Notes under the pieces: generated by a model | Told to the model about the DNA's origin: nothing | Databases searched by the model: none | The model's input: only the letters and a program-made list of their open reading frames with translations | Position numbers and translations under genes: made by a program | Shown: positions 16,695-24,779 of the stretch, piece after piece | How positions within the stretch are numbered: position 1 is the first letter of the stretch | Layout: the number at the start of each line of letters is the position of its first letter | From: Ignavibacteria bacterium | GTDB lineage: Bacteria; Bacteroidota; Ignavibacteria; Ignavibacteriales; Melioribacteraceae | Assembly: GCA_012719345.1 (NCBI GenBank) | Contig: JAAYAN010000063.1 | Location: forward strand, 1-39,819 | Direction: 5' to 3' | Length of the DNA stretch: 39,819 bases

Positions 16695-18518
16695 ATGTCT
16701 GAACAGACAATGGAAAGAACCGAAAATACTGCAAAACCAGCTAAAGGCAGAATAAAATACTTCAATGCCGATGAGTATTCGGATGCTGAGTTGGCAACAT
16801 TAACAAAAATGTATGACGATTCTTTCAAAGATATTAAAGAAGGTGAAATAATCACTGGAAAAATCGTAGCTATTTCGGAAGATAGTGTTGTAGTAGATGT
16901 AGGGTTTAAATCTAGCGGAACTGTTCCGAAAAATGAATTTTCTTCCGATGAAGAACTGAAAATCGGTCAGGAAATTGAAATAGTTATAGAAAGCACAGAA
17001 GGAAAAGAAGGCGATTTAGTTTTGAGCAAGAAACGCGCAGACTTCCTTAGAATTTGGGAAAGAATTATCAGCGCTCACGATACAGGCGAAACTATTCAAG
17101 GCAAAATTCTTAAAAGAATTAAAGGCGGAATGGTTGTTGACGTTCTTGGAATTGAAGCATTCCTTCCTGGTTCGCAGATTGATATCAGACCTGTAAGAGA
17201 TTTTGATGCATTTGTTGGTCAGACAATGGATTTCAGAATTGTTAAGATAAACATACCTACAGAAAACGTAGTTGTTTCGCATAAAGTCCTTATCGAGCAG
17301 TCAATTGCAGGACAAAGAAAAGAAATTCTTGACGGTCTTGATAAAGGTCAGATTCTTGAAGGTATTGTTAAAGCAATTACCGATTTCGGCGTATTCGTCG
17401 ATCTTGGAGGCGTTGACGGTCTTATTCATATCACCGACCTTAGCTGGGGCAGAATTAATCATCCTAGCGAAGTTGTTAAACTCGACGAAAAGATCAAAGT
17501 TGTTGTAACAGATTTCGATCTCGAAAAGAGAAGAATTTCGTTAAGTCTTAAACAATTACTTCCTCATCCTTGGGAAAAAATCGAACAAAAATATAATATC
17601 GGCGATAAAGTATCGGGACGTGTTGTATCTCTTACAGATTACGGCGCATTTATCGAAATTGAAAAGGGTATTGAAGGTTTGATACACATTTCGGAAATGA
17701 GCTGGACTTTACACATCAAACATCCTTCGCAGTTTGTATCAATGGGTCAGATTGTAGAAGCGGTTATTTTAAGTCTCGACAAAGACGAAAAGAAAATATC
17801 GCTCGGTATGAAACAGCTTGTTCCGGATCCTTGGACAGAGCTGATGAAAAAATATCCAATCAGTTCAAAACACGAAGGAGTTGCACGCAACCTTACAAAC
17901 TTTGGCGTATTTGTTGAACTTGAACCTGGTGTTGACGGACTTATTCATATTTCGGACTTATCGTGGACAAAGAAAATCCGCCACCCCGGTGAAGTTGTTA
18001 AAAAGAACGAAAAGATTGAAGTTGTTGTTTTAGGAGTTGATACAGAACAAAGAAAAATTTCTTTGGGACACAAACAGATAAACGATAATCCTTGGGATTC
18101 ATTCGAAACTAATTATGCTGTAGGAACAGAAACTCCGGCTAAAATAGTAAGAATTATTGAAAAAGGATTAATCGCTGAATTGCCTTCGGGCGTAGACGGA
18201 TTTATTCCTTCAACTCAGCTTTCAACATCTAAAATTAAAAATCTTTCGGCTTCATTCCCGGTAGATTCTTCAATTACTCTTAAAGTTGTGGAATTTGATA
18301 AAGAAAACAAGAAAATTGTGCTTAGCGCAATTGCTGCTGTTAAAGAAAAAGACGACAGCGAAATTCTTGAATATATCAATTCTCATAAACTTGAAAAAGT
18401 AAATGTTGAAGATATTAAAAATGCCGATGCAGGAAAGTTTGATTCGTCGGATTTTAATTTGTATGAGGAATCAAATATTAAACCTTCAGCTCCCAAAAAA
18501 GAAGCTGAAAGCGAATAA
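16695..18518 (+). CDS. rpsA: 30S ribosomal protein bS1
   Basis: About 607 residues containing six consecutive S1/OB repeats, each recognisable from motifs such as GVFVDLGGVDGLIHITDLSW, GAFIEIEKGIEGLIHISEMS and GVFVELEPGVDGLIHISDLS. The first two repeats (ribosome-binding) and the sixth are the most divergent, as usual. The protein captures mRNA on the 30S subunit. An in-frame ATG at 16677 would add six residues, but GGAGG at 16686-16690 would then be coding; ATG 16695 with this ribosome binding site is preferred. The 77-base leader after cmk shows no clear structure. A terminator follows at 18541. Confidence 0.96.
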   Translation: MSEQTMERTENTAKPAKGRIKYFNADEYSDAELATLTKMYDDSFKDIKEGEIITGKIVAISEDSVVVDVGFKSSGTVPKNEFSSDEELKIGQEIEIVIESTEGKEGDLVLSKKRADFLRIWERIISAHDTGETIQGKILKRIKGGMVVDVLGIEAFLPGSQIDIRPVRDFDAFVGQTMDFRIVKINIPTENVVVSHKVLIEQSIAGQRKEILDGLDKGQILEGIVKAITDFGVFVDLGGVDGLIHITDLSWGRINHPSEVVKLDEKIKVVVTDFDLEKRRISLSLKQLLPHPWEKIEQKYNIGDKVSGRVVSLTDYGAFIEIEKGIEGLIHISEMSWTLHIKHPSQFVSMGQIVEAVILSLDKDEKKISLGMKQLVPDPWTELMKKYPISSKHEGVARNLTNFGVFVELEPGVDGLIHISDLSWTKKIRHPGEVVKKNEKIEVVVLGVDTEQRKISLGHKQINDNPWDSFETNYAVGTETPAKIVRIIEKGLIAELPSGVDGFIPSTQLSTSKIKNLSASFPVDSSITLKVVEFDKENKKIVLSAIAAVKEKDDSEILEYINSHKLEKVNVEDIKNADAGKFDSSDFNLYEESNIKPSAPKKEAESE

Positions 18519-18540
18519 TTTGAAATATCTTTAAAATTGG

Positions 18541-18586
18541 GCTGTATTTGATCAAACTTTTTAGTTTTTTCGGATACAGCTTTTTT
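18541..18586 (+). terminator. Intrinsic terminator after rpsA
   Basis: GCTGTAT (18541-18547) pairs with ATACAGC (18574-18580) across a 26-base T-rich loop and is followed by six T residues (18581-18586). The loop is long, but the perfect stem and T run fit a rho-independent terminator closing the cmk-rpsA unit. Confidence 0.75.
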
Positions 18587-18602
18587 ATTATTACGGAAAT
18601 CA

Positions 18603-19892
18603 TTGAAAAAGAAAGTACATTTTCATACTCTCGGTTGTAAACTTAATTATTCCGAAACTTCCAGTATCGGTAAACAATTTATAAGCAACGGATTTAATAT
18701 TTCGGACGAAAACGAACCTGCTGACGTTTATGTTATTAATTCCTGCTCGGTAACCGAAAGCGCCGAACGGGAATGCCGGCAGATTGTAAGAAGATTTTTA
18801 CGAATAAATCCCGAAGCTTTTATTATTGTTACGGGATGCTACGCTCAATTACGTCCGCGGGAAATATCGGAAATTGACGGTGTGGATGCCGTTATCGGCA
18901 GCAACGAAAAGTCCCGGATCTTCAATTTTATCGATTCATTTAAGAAAAATGAACATTCGTGCACATTTCACACAGCAACAGAAGATATAAAAGATTTTTC
19001 TTTTGCATCGTCATCTGAAGCAGACGGGCGCACCCGCGCCTTTTTTAAAATACAGGACGGATGCAATTACCCCTGCACATATTGCACGATACCCAGAGCC
19101 CGGGGTAAAAGCCGCAGTCCAAAGTCTCCGCTTGTTTTAGAAAATTTCAAGAAATTGCTTGAAGAAGGTTATAAGGAAATAATTCTTACAGGCGTAAATG
19201 TGGGCGAATATGGTAAAGATAACGGGGAGAACCTTTACGGACTGCTTCGGGAAATGGTTGAAATTGAAGGAGATTTCCGGATACGAATCAGTTCAATCGA
19301 GCCTAATCTTTTAACGGATGAGATTATAAACTTTGTTAAGAACGAAGAAAAAATGTGCAGACATTTTCATATTCCTCTTCAAAGCGGAAGTTCAGAAATA
19401 TTACGCGTAATGAAACGAAGATACAATGTTCAGCTTTATGAAAACCTTGTTAACAAAATTCTTAAGGAAATACCCGATGCGGGAATTGGTGTAGATGTTA
19501 TTACCGGATTTCCGGGAGAAACGGAAATGCTCTTTAGCGAGTCGTATAATTTTATTAAATCTCTGCCGGTTTCGTATCTTCACGTTTTCACATACAGCGA
19601 AAGGCCTGATACGCCTGCAATAAATTTAGATGGATCGGTAGAAATACCGGAACGCAAGAAACGTAATAAAATACTTAGAGCATTAAGTGAAGAAAAGCAT
19701 GGTCTGTTTTGCCAAAAAATGAAAGGGAAGGAATTGGAAGTGCTTTTTGAAAATGATGAAAATAATGGTTATATAAAAGGATTTACCTCAAATTATATCC
19801 GTATTTTTTATAAATTTAATATAAGTCTTTGTAATAAATTCAGTAAAATAAAATTTACAAATGAATATCCCGAAAATTGCAGTGTAATTTAA
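18603..19892 (+). CDS. mtaB: tRNA t6A37 methylthiotransferase MtaB
   Basis: 429-residue radical SAM methylthiotransferase. The N-terminal domain carries three cluster cysteines at 12, 48 and 79 (LGCKLN, NSCSVTESAE, TGCYAQLRP). The radical SAM CxxxCxxC is at 154, 158 and 161 (CNYPCTYCTIPRARGKSR). The GCKLN and NSCSVTxxAE wording matches MtaB (YqeV) rather than MiaB. It converts t6A37 to ms2t6A37 in tRNAs reading ANN codons. The C-terminal TRAM region is short and poorly conserved. TTG at 18603, with GGAAAT just upstream, is the start that yields the family N terminus. Confidence 0.88.
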   Translation: MKKKVHFHTLGCKLNYSETSSIGKQFISNGFNISDENEPADVYVINSCSVTESAERECRQIVRRFLRINPEAFIIVTGCYAQLRPREISEIDGVDAVIGSNEKSRIFNFIDSFKKNEHSCTFHTATEDIKDFSFASSSEADGRTRAFFKIQDGCNYPCTYCTIPRARGKSRSPKSPLVLENFKKLLEEGYKEIILTGVNVGEYGKDNGENLYGLLREMVEIEGDFRIRISSIEPNLLTDEIINFVKNEEKMCRHFHIPLQSGSSEILRVMKRRYNVQLYENLVNKILKEIPDAGIGVDVITGFPGETEMLFSESYNFIKSLPVSYLHVFTYSERPDTPAINLDGSVEIPERKKRNKILRALSEEKHGLFCQKMKGKELEVLFENDENNGYIKGFTSNYIRIFYKFNISLCNKFSKIKFTNEYPENCSVI

Positions 19893-19948
19893 ATAAGAAA
19901 TGAATTTGCCGAAAGAAATATTATTGTTCAACTAGATAAAGAATAAAT

Positions 19949-20677
19949 ATGAAAGAAATTATTTTAGTGTTCGTTTTATCAATATTTATAAAAGCGCAGG
20001 AAAATCAGACTCTTTCGCTAATTGATCTTAAATCACAAATAAAAATAAACACGGATCTGATGGAAAGTACTGAAAATGAAGAATATCAGGTAATAAAGAA
20101 AAAAAGTGTTCCTATGGCTATTTTATACTCGTTTCTTCTGCCTGGAATGGGAGAACTTTATGCAGGTTCATACAACTCTGGCAAATATTTCACAATAGCC
20201 GAAGGGACATTGTGGATAACTTATGCCGGCGTAAGTTATTATTCTGGCTGGCAGAAAGATAATTATAAAGCTTTTGCCGTAAGTAAAGGCGGGGTAGCGC
20301 TGGAAGGGAAAGATGAAGATTATTTTGCAAATATAGGGAATTACACAAGCGTATATAGTTTTAATAAGGAAAAATTGCTTTCGCGTGATTATGAAAGTGC
20401 TTATAATGAAGCAAGCGATTACTGGTTTTGGAGTGACGATAATTTACGAAAAGAATACAGAAGTATGTGGCGTTCAAGCGAGCAGGCAAAGAATAACCTG
20501 AGATTTGTTGTTGGCGCAATGATAATTAACCGTGTAATAAGCGCAATTAATGCAGCACGGATAGTTGCATCCAAAAATAAAGAGATTGAGCAGATGTCCT
20601 GGAATATTTCAGTCGGCACTGTGGAATGTCCGGATAATTCGAAAGGGTTGTCGTTAAATTTTGTACAGACTTTTTAA
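19949..20677 (+). CDS. DUF5683-like exported protein
   Basis: 242 residues with an N-terminal hydrophobic signal-like segment ending near KAQ (residue 16-18). The block KKSVPMAILYSFLLPGMGEL YAGSYNSGKYF resembles the start of DUF5683-type envelope proteins (P-x-A-x-x-x-S-x-x-LPGxGxxY) common in Bacteroidota/Ignavibacteria; a second hydrophobic stretch is at about 165-190. Function is unknown. It is 8 bases upstream of truA and 56 bases downstream of mtaB, both housekeeping genes, so context gives no functional clue. Confidence 0.55.
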   Translation: MKEIILVFVLSIFIKAQENQTLSLIDLKSQIKINTDLMESTENEEYQVIKKKSVPMAILYSFLLPGMGELYAGSYNSGKYFTIAEGTLWITYAGVSYYSGWQKDNYKAFAVSKGGVALEGKDEDYFANIGNYTSVYSFNKEKLLSRDYESAYNEASDYWFWSDDNLRKEYRSMWRSSEQAKNNLRFVVGAMIINRVISAINAARIVASKNKEIEQMSWNISVGTVECPDNSKGLSLNFVQTF

Positions 20678-20685
20678 TTAGATCT

Positions 20686-21423
20686 GTGGCAAACTATAAA
20701 ATAATTGTCCAGTACGATGGAACTGATTATTCCGGCTGGCAGATACAGAAAAATGCAGTTACAGTACAGCAGATTCTTAATGAAAAAATCAGTCTGATTT
20801 TACGCGAAAAGGATTTAATTATAACCGGATCGGGAAGGACAGATGCAGGAGTTCATTCTTTAGGACAGACCGCTAATTTTAAAGCAGATCAAATAGAAGA
20901 TACAGGCAGGTTTCTGCACTCGCTGAATTCAATTCTTCCAAAAGATATTTCAGTTATTTCTTTAGAAGAAGTATCTGAAGAATTTAATGCAAGGTTTTCG
21001 GCAAAAAAAAGGAGCTATTTTTACATTTTAAATTTCACGAAATCGCCTTTTTACGAAAAGTACACTTGGTACGACTCGAGATTTGCAAACCTTGATATTG
21101 AAAAACTCAACAGCGTGGCAAAAATATTAAAAGGGACTAACGATTTTACTTCCTTTTCACGGAAAGATGATGAGAAAAAAAATAAAAACTGCGAAATATT
21201 CGAAGCATCGTGGCGCAAAAAGGGAAAATTGTTTTTCTTTTACATCGAAGCAAACCGGTTTTTACGCGGAATGGTAAGATCAATTACCGGAACAATGCTG
21301 AAAGCTGTAAATCAAGATGAGCCTGAAAGTTACATTAAAAAAATATTTGAAGCTTCCGACCGCAGTTCAGCCAACGAATCCGTTCCTGCTAAAGGACTTT
21401 TTTTATATAAAGTTAAATATTGA
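20686..21423 (+). CDS. truA: tRNA pseudouridine(38-40) synthase TruA
   Basis: 245 residues with the catalytic aspartate at residue 53 in GSGRTDAGVHSLGQ. Other family segments are YDGTDYSGWQIQ, FNARFSAKKRSYFY, FTSFSRKDDE and FLRGMVRSITGTML. It makes pseudouridine in the anticodon arm of many tRNAs. The start is GTG at 20686, 8 bases after the upstream stop; it yields the canonical MANYKIIVQYDG. No ribosome binding site is obvious, so coupling to the upstream gene is plausible. Confidence 0.95.
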   Translation: MANYKIIVQYDGTDYSGWQIQKNAVTVQQILNEKISLILREKDLIITGSGRTDAGVHSLGQTANFKADQIEDTGRFLHSLNSILPKDISVISLEEVSEEFNARFSAKKRSYFYILNFTKSPFYEKYTWYDSRFANLDIEKLNSVAKILKGTNDFTSFSRKDDEKKNKNCEIFEASWRKKGKLFFFYIEANRFLRGMVRSITGTMLKAVNQDEPESYIKKIFEASDRSSANESVPAKGLFLYKVKY

Positions 21424-21484
21424 TAAGTCATCTCTTTTATAAAAATTACTAAAACGATATATTTCTTTGTAAAAAAATTAAATA

Positions 21485-22084
21485 ATGAGAATAAAGATTA
21501 TGAAACTTACCAAGCTGTTGCCTTTTTTGCTGTTGATTTCCTGTTTTACAAATGCCCAGCCATTTAAACTTGGCGAGGCAAAAGGTATGTTTCTAAGCTT
21601 TGAAACAGGTCCAAGATTTCCTGTGGGCGTGTTTTCGGAAACGCATAATACGGGAATAGGGGGTAACCTGACGTTTTCGTATACTGACACTGGAGTTTTA
21701 CCTTTATTTATTTATTTTCGCACCGGATTTCAGCATAATCCGGCGGAACAATCTTTTTTATCAAAATCCGGACTTTCTTCAATCTCTACAAATATAATTA
21801 CTATAAATCCGGGAGTAAGGTATTATTTTCCGCCTGTTCTTGATATGGGAATAATTCTTATGCCGGTAATTGAAGGGGGCTTTACATACAAATATTCGGC
21901 AACTCAATTTTGTTACGGAGCTGGCAGCAGCATCACAGAAAATGAATCGGGGTACGGATTTCACGCTGGAGCAGGTTTTTCGGCATTTCTGATGGAGGTG
22001 CTTGTAAATTATCAGTATATTAAAAATTTTCAGACAGTATCAGTTGATATTGGTGTAAGAATACCATTGTACGCAAAAATTTAA
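21485..22084 (+). CDS. Outer-membrane beta-barrel-like protein, unknown role
   Basis: 199 residues with a signal peptide (LTKLLPFLLLISCFTNAQ). After it come alternating polar/hydrophobic strands typical of small outer-membrane barrels, for example GIGGNLTFSYTDTGVL and FLMEVLVNYQYIKNFQTVSV, ending near a basic/aromatic C terminus. ISC at about residues 18-20 could also serve as a lipobox, so a lipoprotein cannot be excluded. ATG 21500 is an alternative start giving a shorter n-region. It is followed 8 bases later by an enoyl-CoA hydratase gene, which probably only reflects co-transcription. No specific family was recognised. Confidence 0.5.
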   Translation: MRIKIMKLTKLLPFLLLISCFTNAQPFKLGEAKGMFLSFETGPRFPVGVFSETHNTGIGGNLTFSYTDTGVLPLFIYFRTGFQHNPAEQSFLSKSGLSSISTNIITINPGVRYYFPPVLDMGIILMPVIEGGFTYKYSATQFCYGAGSSITENESGYGFHAGAGFSAFLMEVLVNYQYIKNFQTVSVDIGVRIPLYAKI

Positions 22085-22092
22085 AGGCGGTT

Positions 22093-22875
22093 ATGAACTA
22101 CACATCTATTATCTATGAAAAAAAAGAACACACAGCATTTGTAATTTTGAATAGACCAGATAAACTAAATGCTTTAGACAATCATTTGCTTAACGAACTA
22201 AAAGATGTATTTACTGTAATAGCTCACGATGATGAAATATATACCGTAATAATTACCGGAAAAGATGAAAGATCGTTTGCTGCAGGAGCAGATATTAACG
22301 AACTGAACCAGCTTAATGTTCTTTCAGGAAAAAAAATTACAGAATTAGGACAAACAGTTTTTAATCAGATTGAAAATCTCGGAAAGCCTGTTATTGCTGC
22401 GATAAACGGATATGCTTTAGGCGGAGGATGCGAACTTGCGCTTGCCTGCCATATCCGGGTTGCTTCCGAAAATGCTGTTTTCGGGCAGCCGGAAATAAAC
22501 TTAGGCACAATTCCAGCATACGGGGGAACACAAAGACTTGCAAAACTGATCAATTGCGGAAGAGCTCTTGAATATATTTTAACAGGCGATTGTATTCCTG
22601 CACAGGAGGCTTACAGAATCGGGTTGGTAAATAAATTATGCAACCCTGAAGATGTTTTAACAGAAGCAGAAAAAATTGCGAATAAAATAGTTTCGAAAGG
22701 TCAGGTGGCGGTAAAAATGAGTCTGAAAGCCGTTCTCTCAGGTTTTAATCTTCCGCCAAACGAAGGGCAGCATGTAGAAGCCAGTTTATTTGCCGTTTGC
22801 TGCGGAACAGAAGATTTTAAGGAAGGAACATCTGCCTTTTTGGAAAAACGCCAACCGGTTTTTAAGAATAAATAA
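22093..22875 (+). CDS. Enoyl-CoA hydratase/isomerase family protein
   Basis: 260-residue crotonase-fold protein. Both catalytic glutamates of true hydratases are present: Glu114 in ALGGGCELALAC and Glu134 in FGQPEINLGTIPAYGGTQRL, with the 20-residue spacing of the rat enzyme. The oxyanion-hole segments AAGADINEL and INGYALGGG are intact. It should add water across 2-enoyl-CoA, as in fatty acid or amino acid degradation or butyryl-CoA metabolism; the short-chain (crotonyl) type is plausible. No other beta-oxidation gene is nearby, so the pathway cannot be fixed from context. Confidence 0.88.
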   Translation: MNYTSIIYEKKEHTAFVILNRPDKLNALDNHLLNELKDVFTVIAHDDEIYTVIITGKDERSFAAGADINELNQLNVLSGKKITELGQTVFNQIENLGKPVIAAINGYALGGGCELALACHIRVASENAVFGQPEINLGTIPAYGGTQRLAKLINCGRALEYILTGDCIPAQEAYRIGLVNKLCNPEDVLTEAEKIANKIVSKGQVAVKMSLKAVLSGFNLPPNEGQHVEASLFAVCCGTEDFKEGTSAFLEKRQPVFKNK

Positions 22876-22891
22876 AACAATATAAAATCAG

Positions 22892-23905
22892 ATGAAAAAG
22901 AAACTTAAATTCATAAATGTTTTACTGATAATATCTTTTTCGCTTATTTTTATAAACATCCTGACAGATGTATTTTTGCCAAAAAAGAAGATTCTGGATA
23001 ATCCGGTAAACGAAAAAGAAGTTGAAAAAATGTTTCTTTCGGTGATGAACGATTACGGTATAAAATCCGAATGGATACGGAAAGCACCGAAAGAAAAAAA
23101 ATCATCCGACAGCATAATTTATGTTACCATACCCAAATCTATTCCCACAACAGAAATAATTTCGGATTTAAAACTGAATCTGAGCGAAAGGGATGCTGAG
23201 GTGATATCGGACGAAATAAAGATTGACGGAGATGCCAGAGTTTCTGTTTTTTCGGGTAAATTGTTGAAATTTGAAGTCGAAATGATACTTCAAGATTCTT
23301 TGAACAGGGACAGGAATTCCATTGCGCTTATTCTTGAAGGCTTAAATGAAAATTCCGGTGAAAACCTGCTTGAAGTACTTAAAAGTTCCGTTACAAGCAC
23401 AATTCTTTTAGATGTTAACGAAAATAATATTGCAAGCGTAAAGACAATTAAAACTTTCGGTAAACATTATGCGGTTGTGATAAACGATGATATCGAAGGC
23501 GACAAATATCTTTTGGAAACCGAATATACTAAACAGCGCTTAACAGATGCAATAAGATCAATATTTACCGACTTCGGAGATGCTTCGCTATTTTTTATTG
23601 ATGAAAATTGCAGCGTTTATAAATCCGGAATTTACGAACACGTTAAAAAAGAGTTCGAAAAAAGAAACATTGTTTTACATAAGCTTGGAAATCTGATAAA
23701 TCTTAAGGATAAAGAAAAAGACGATATAAACTCCTTGTTCAATTTTTACTGCAATAACGAAAATTATAAAAACGGTTTTCCTGTATTAATTTCCTACGAA
23801 GATTTTATGAATTTGCAGCCTTCGATAATTAAATACAAGAAAAAAGGGAATGAATTTATTTACGCTTCAATGATTTTGGCAAATAAAGAACTGATGCGAA
23901 ATTAA
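22892..23905 (+). CDS. Membrane-anchored protein, possible degenerate YibQ-type deacetylase
   Basis: 337 residues with an N-terminal transmembrane anchor (about residues 7-27) and no other helix. The segment NRDRNSIALILEGLNENSGE, followed by strands ending in HYAVVINDD, resembles in layout the start of the divergent polysaccharide deacetylase (YibQ) domain (IAIIIDDLG..., then a barrel). The expected acidic and histidine metal ligands are not evident, so if related it is likely catalytically dead. This link is weak pattern matching. The C-terminal part (from about residue 215) repeats a strand/helix rhythm (DASLFFIDENCSVYKSGI). It is downstream of an enoyl-CoA hydratase gene with a 16-base gap. 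Confidence 0.35.
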   Translation: MKKKLKFINVLLIISFSLIFINILTDVFLPKKKILDNPVNEKEVEKMFLSVMNDYGIKSEWIRKAPKEKKSSDSIIYVTIPKSIPTTEIISDLKLNLSERDAEVISDEIKIDGDARVSVFSGKLLKFEVEMILQDSLNRDRNSIALILEGLNENSGENLLEVLKSSVTSTILLDVNENNIASVKTIKTFGKHYAVVINDDIEGDKYLLETEYTKQRLTDAIRSIFTDFGDASLFFIDENCSVYKSGIYEHVKKEFEKRNIVLHKLGNLINLKDKEKDDINSLFNFYCNNENYKNGFPVLISYEDFMNLQPSIIKYKKKGNEFIYASMILANKELMRN

Positions 23906-23962
23906 ATCGCGGAGAATAATTTATATCAAATCTAACATTTAATAAAACATAGAATTAGTAAA

Positions 23963-23980
23963 CCACGGATTGCTCCGCGG
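23963..23980 (-). terminator. Hairpin at the end of the minus-strand membrane-protein gene
   Basis: Read on the minus strand, CCGCGG, six loop bases and CCGTGG form a six-pair stem with one G-U wobble, extendable by two weaker pairs and followed by TTTA. It lies 6 bases past the stop of the gene ending at 23987 and fits a modest terminator, though the T run is short. Confidence 0.45.
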
Positions 23981-23986
23981 CTATAG

Positions 23987-24463
23987 CTAATTTATATTTT
24001 CAACAAGTCCAGTAAAAATAAATGCGAAAATAAAGAAAATCATTACTGCTCCTAATGATATTGCTCCGGTAACAACATATTTAAGAATATTATTCATCTC
24101 TGAACGAAACATTTTTGAATTTATTGTAAGTCCTATAAATCCTAATAATGCGCCAAGCAAACCGCCAACAAAAATTAAGGTAATGGGAAGTCCGCTCCAT
24201 ACAAGCTGATACCATTTTAAAGGTTCAACAAGAGTTATTTCTTGATTTTCAACTATAAGTTTTGGAACATCAAGTCCTAAACTCTGAGGCTTCCATTTTG
24301 CAACAACTTGCCGGCCATCATCAGATTGTATGACCATTTCTCCTTTATTACTGCCTTTTTGAGCTTGCTGGCCATCCGCAAAAAGTTTTGGTGCCGACCA
24401 TATACTTGTTTTAACTTCAACATTCTGGTTTTCAAACCCGGATATTTTTACTTTGTAAATCAT
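23987..24463 (-). CDS. Two-helix membrane protein of unknown function
   Basis: 158 residues. The N-terminal 80 residues are soluble and beta-rich (MIYKVKISGFENQNVEVKTS); two hydrophobic helices follow (about 84-112, rich in Gly/Leu with GGLLGALLGFIGL, and 126-155). The protein has no signal peptide, so the N-terminal domain is probably cytoplasmic. No catalytic motif or known family was recognised. It stands alone on the minus strand, between a plus-strand anchored protein and a 316-base spacer full of inverted repeats. Confidence 0.6.
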   Translation of the reverse strand: MIYKVKISGFENQNVEVKTSIWSAPKLFADGQQAQKGSNKGEMVIQSDDGRQVVAKWKPQSLGLDVPKLIVENQEITLVEPLKWYQLVWSGLPITLIFVGGLLGALLGFIGLTINSKMFRSEMNNILKYVVTGAISLGAVMIFFIFAFIFTGLVENIN

Positions 24464-24526
24464 TTTAATAATTCCTTATAATTAACGAAATATTTAACCA
24501 AGCAGATCGGTATATTATTATCCCAA

Positions 24527-24558
24527 ATCCGCCATTAGGAAACAATAAAATGGCGGAT
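24527..24558. repeat. 10-base perfect inverted repeat
   Basis: ATCCGCCATT (24527-24536) and AATGGCGGAT (24549-24558) are exact reverse complements separated by 12 bases. No T run follows on either strand, so it is not a normal intrinsic terminator. It could be an operator-like or mobile-element remnant structure just upstream of the minus-strand gene starting at 24463. Confidence 0.55.
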
Positions 24559-24603
24559 CCGTCAAAAGCCGGATAAATCGACTAACAAAATCTACACATT
24601 TCT

Positions 24604-24629
24604 GAAAAAAATCCCGATAAATCGGGATT
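24604..24629 (-). terminator. Intrinsic terminator for the minus-strand M16 operon
   Basis: AATCCCGAT (24610-24618) and ATCGGGATT (24621-24629) form a perfect nine-base inverted repeat. On the minus strand it is followed by a T run (complement of the A run 24605-24611). It lies about 150 bases past the stop of the M16 gene ending at 24780. Confidence 0.75.
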
Positions 24630-24630
24630 A

Positions 24631-24692
24631 CCTAAAATAGACAATAATAAAAACTCAAATATAATATTGTTTGTTCAAATGACTATTTTAGG
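24631..24692. repeat. 62-base segment bounded by 10-base inverted repeats
   Basis: CCTAAAATAG (24631-24640) and CTATTTTAGG (24683-24692) are exact reverse complements with 42 AT-rich bases between them. The left copy directly abuts the terminator hairpin. This may be a long-loop hairpin or the ends of a very small decayed element; no coding capacity is seen. Confidence 0.5.
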
Positions 24693-24779
24693 TTTGATTT
24701 ATTGTTATATTCAAAAATAGTTATTTTCATCTGGAAATACAAAAAAAGCATTTACATAGATAAGTATAATATAAAAAAA

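Larger units (their letters stand above)
24464..24779. other. 316-base spacer with several inverted repeats
   Basis: No supported gene. The spacer separates two minus-strand units and contains three perfect inverted repeats listed separately (24527-24558, 24610-24629, 24631-24692). The promoter of the minus-strand gene ending at 23987 must lie at its left part. AT-rich sequence without further recognisable structure makes up the rest. Confidence 0.6.
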
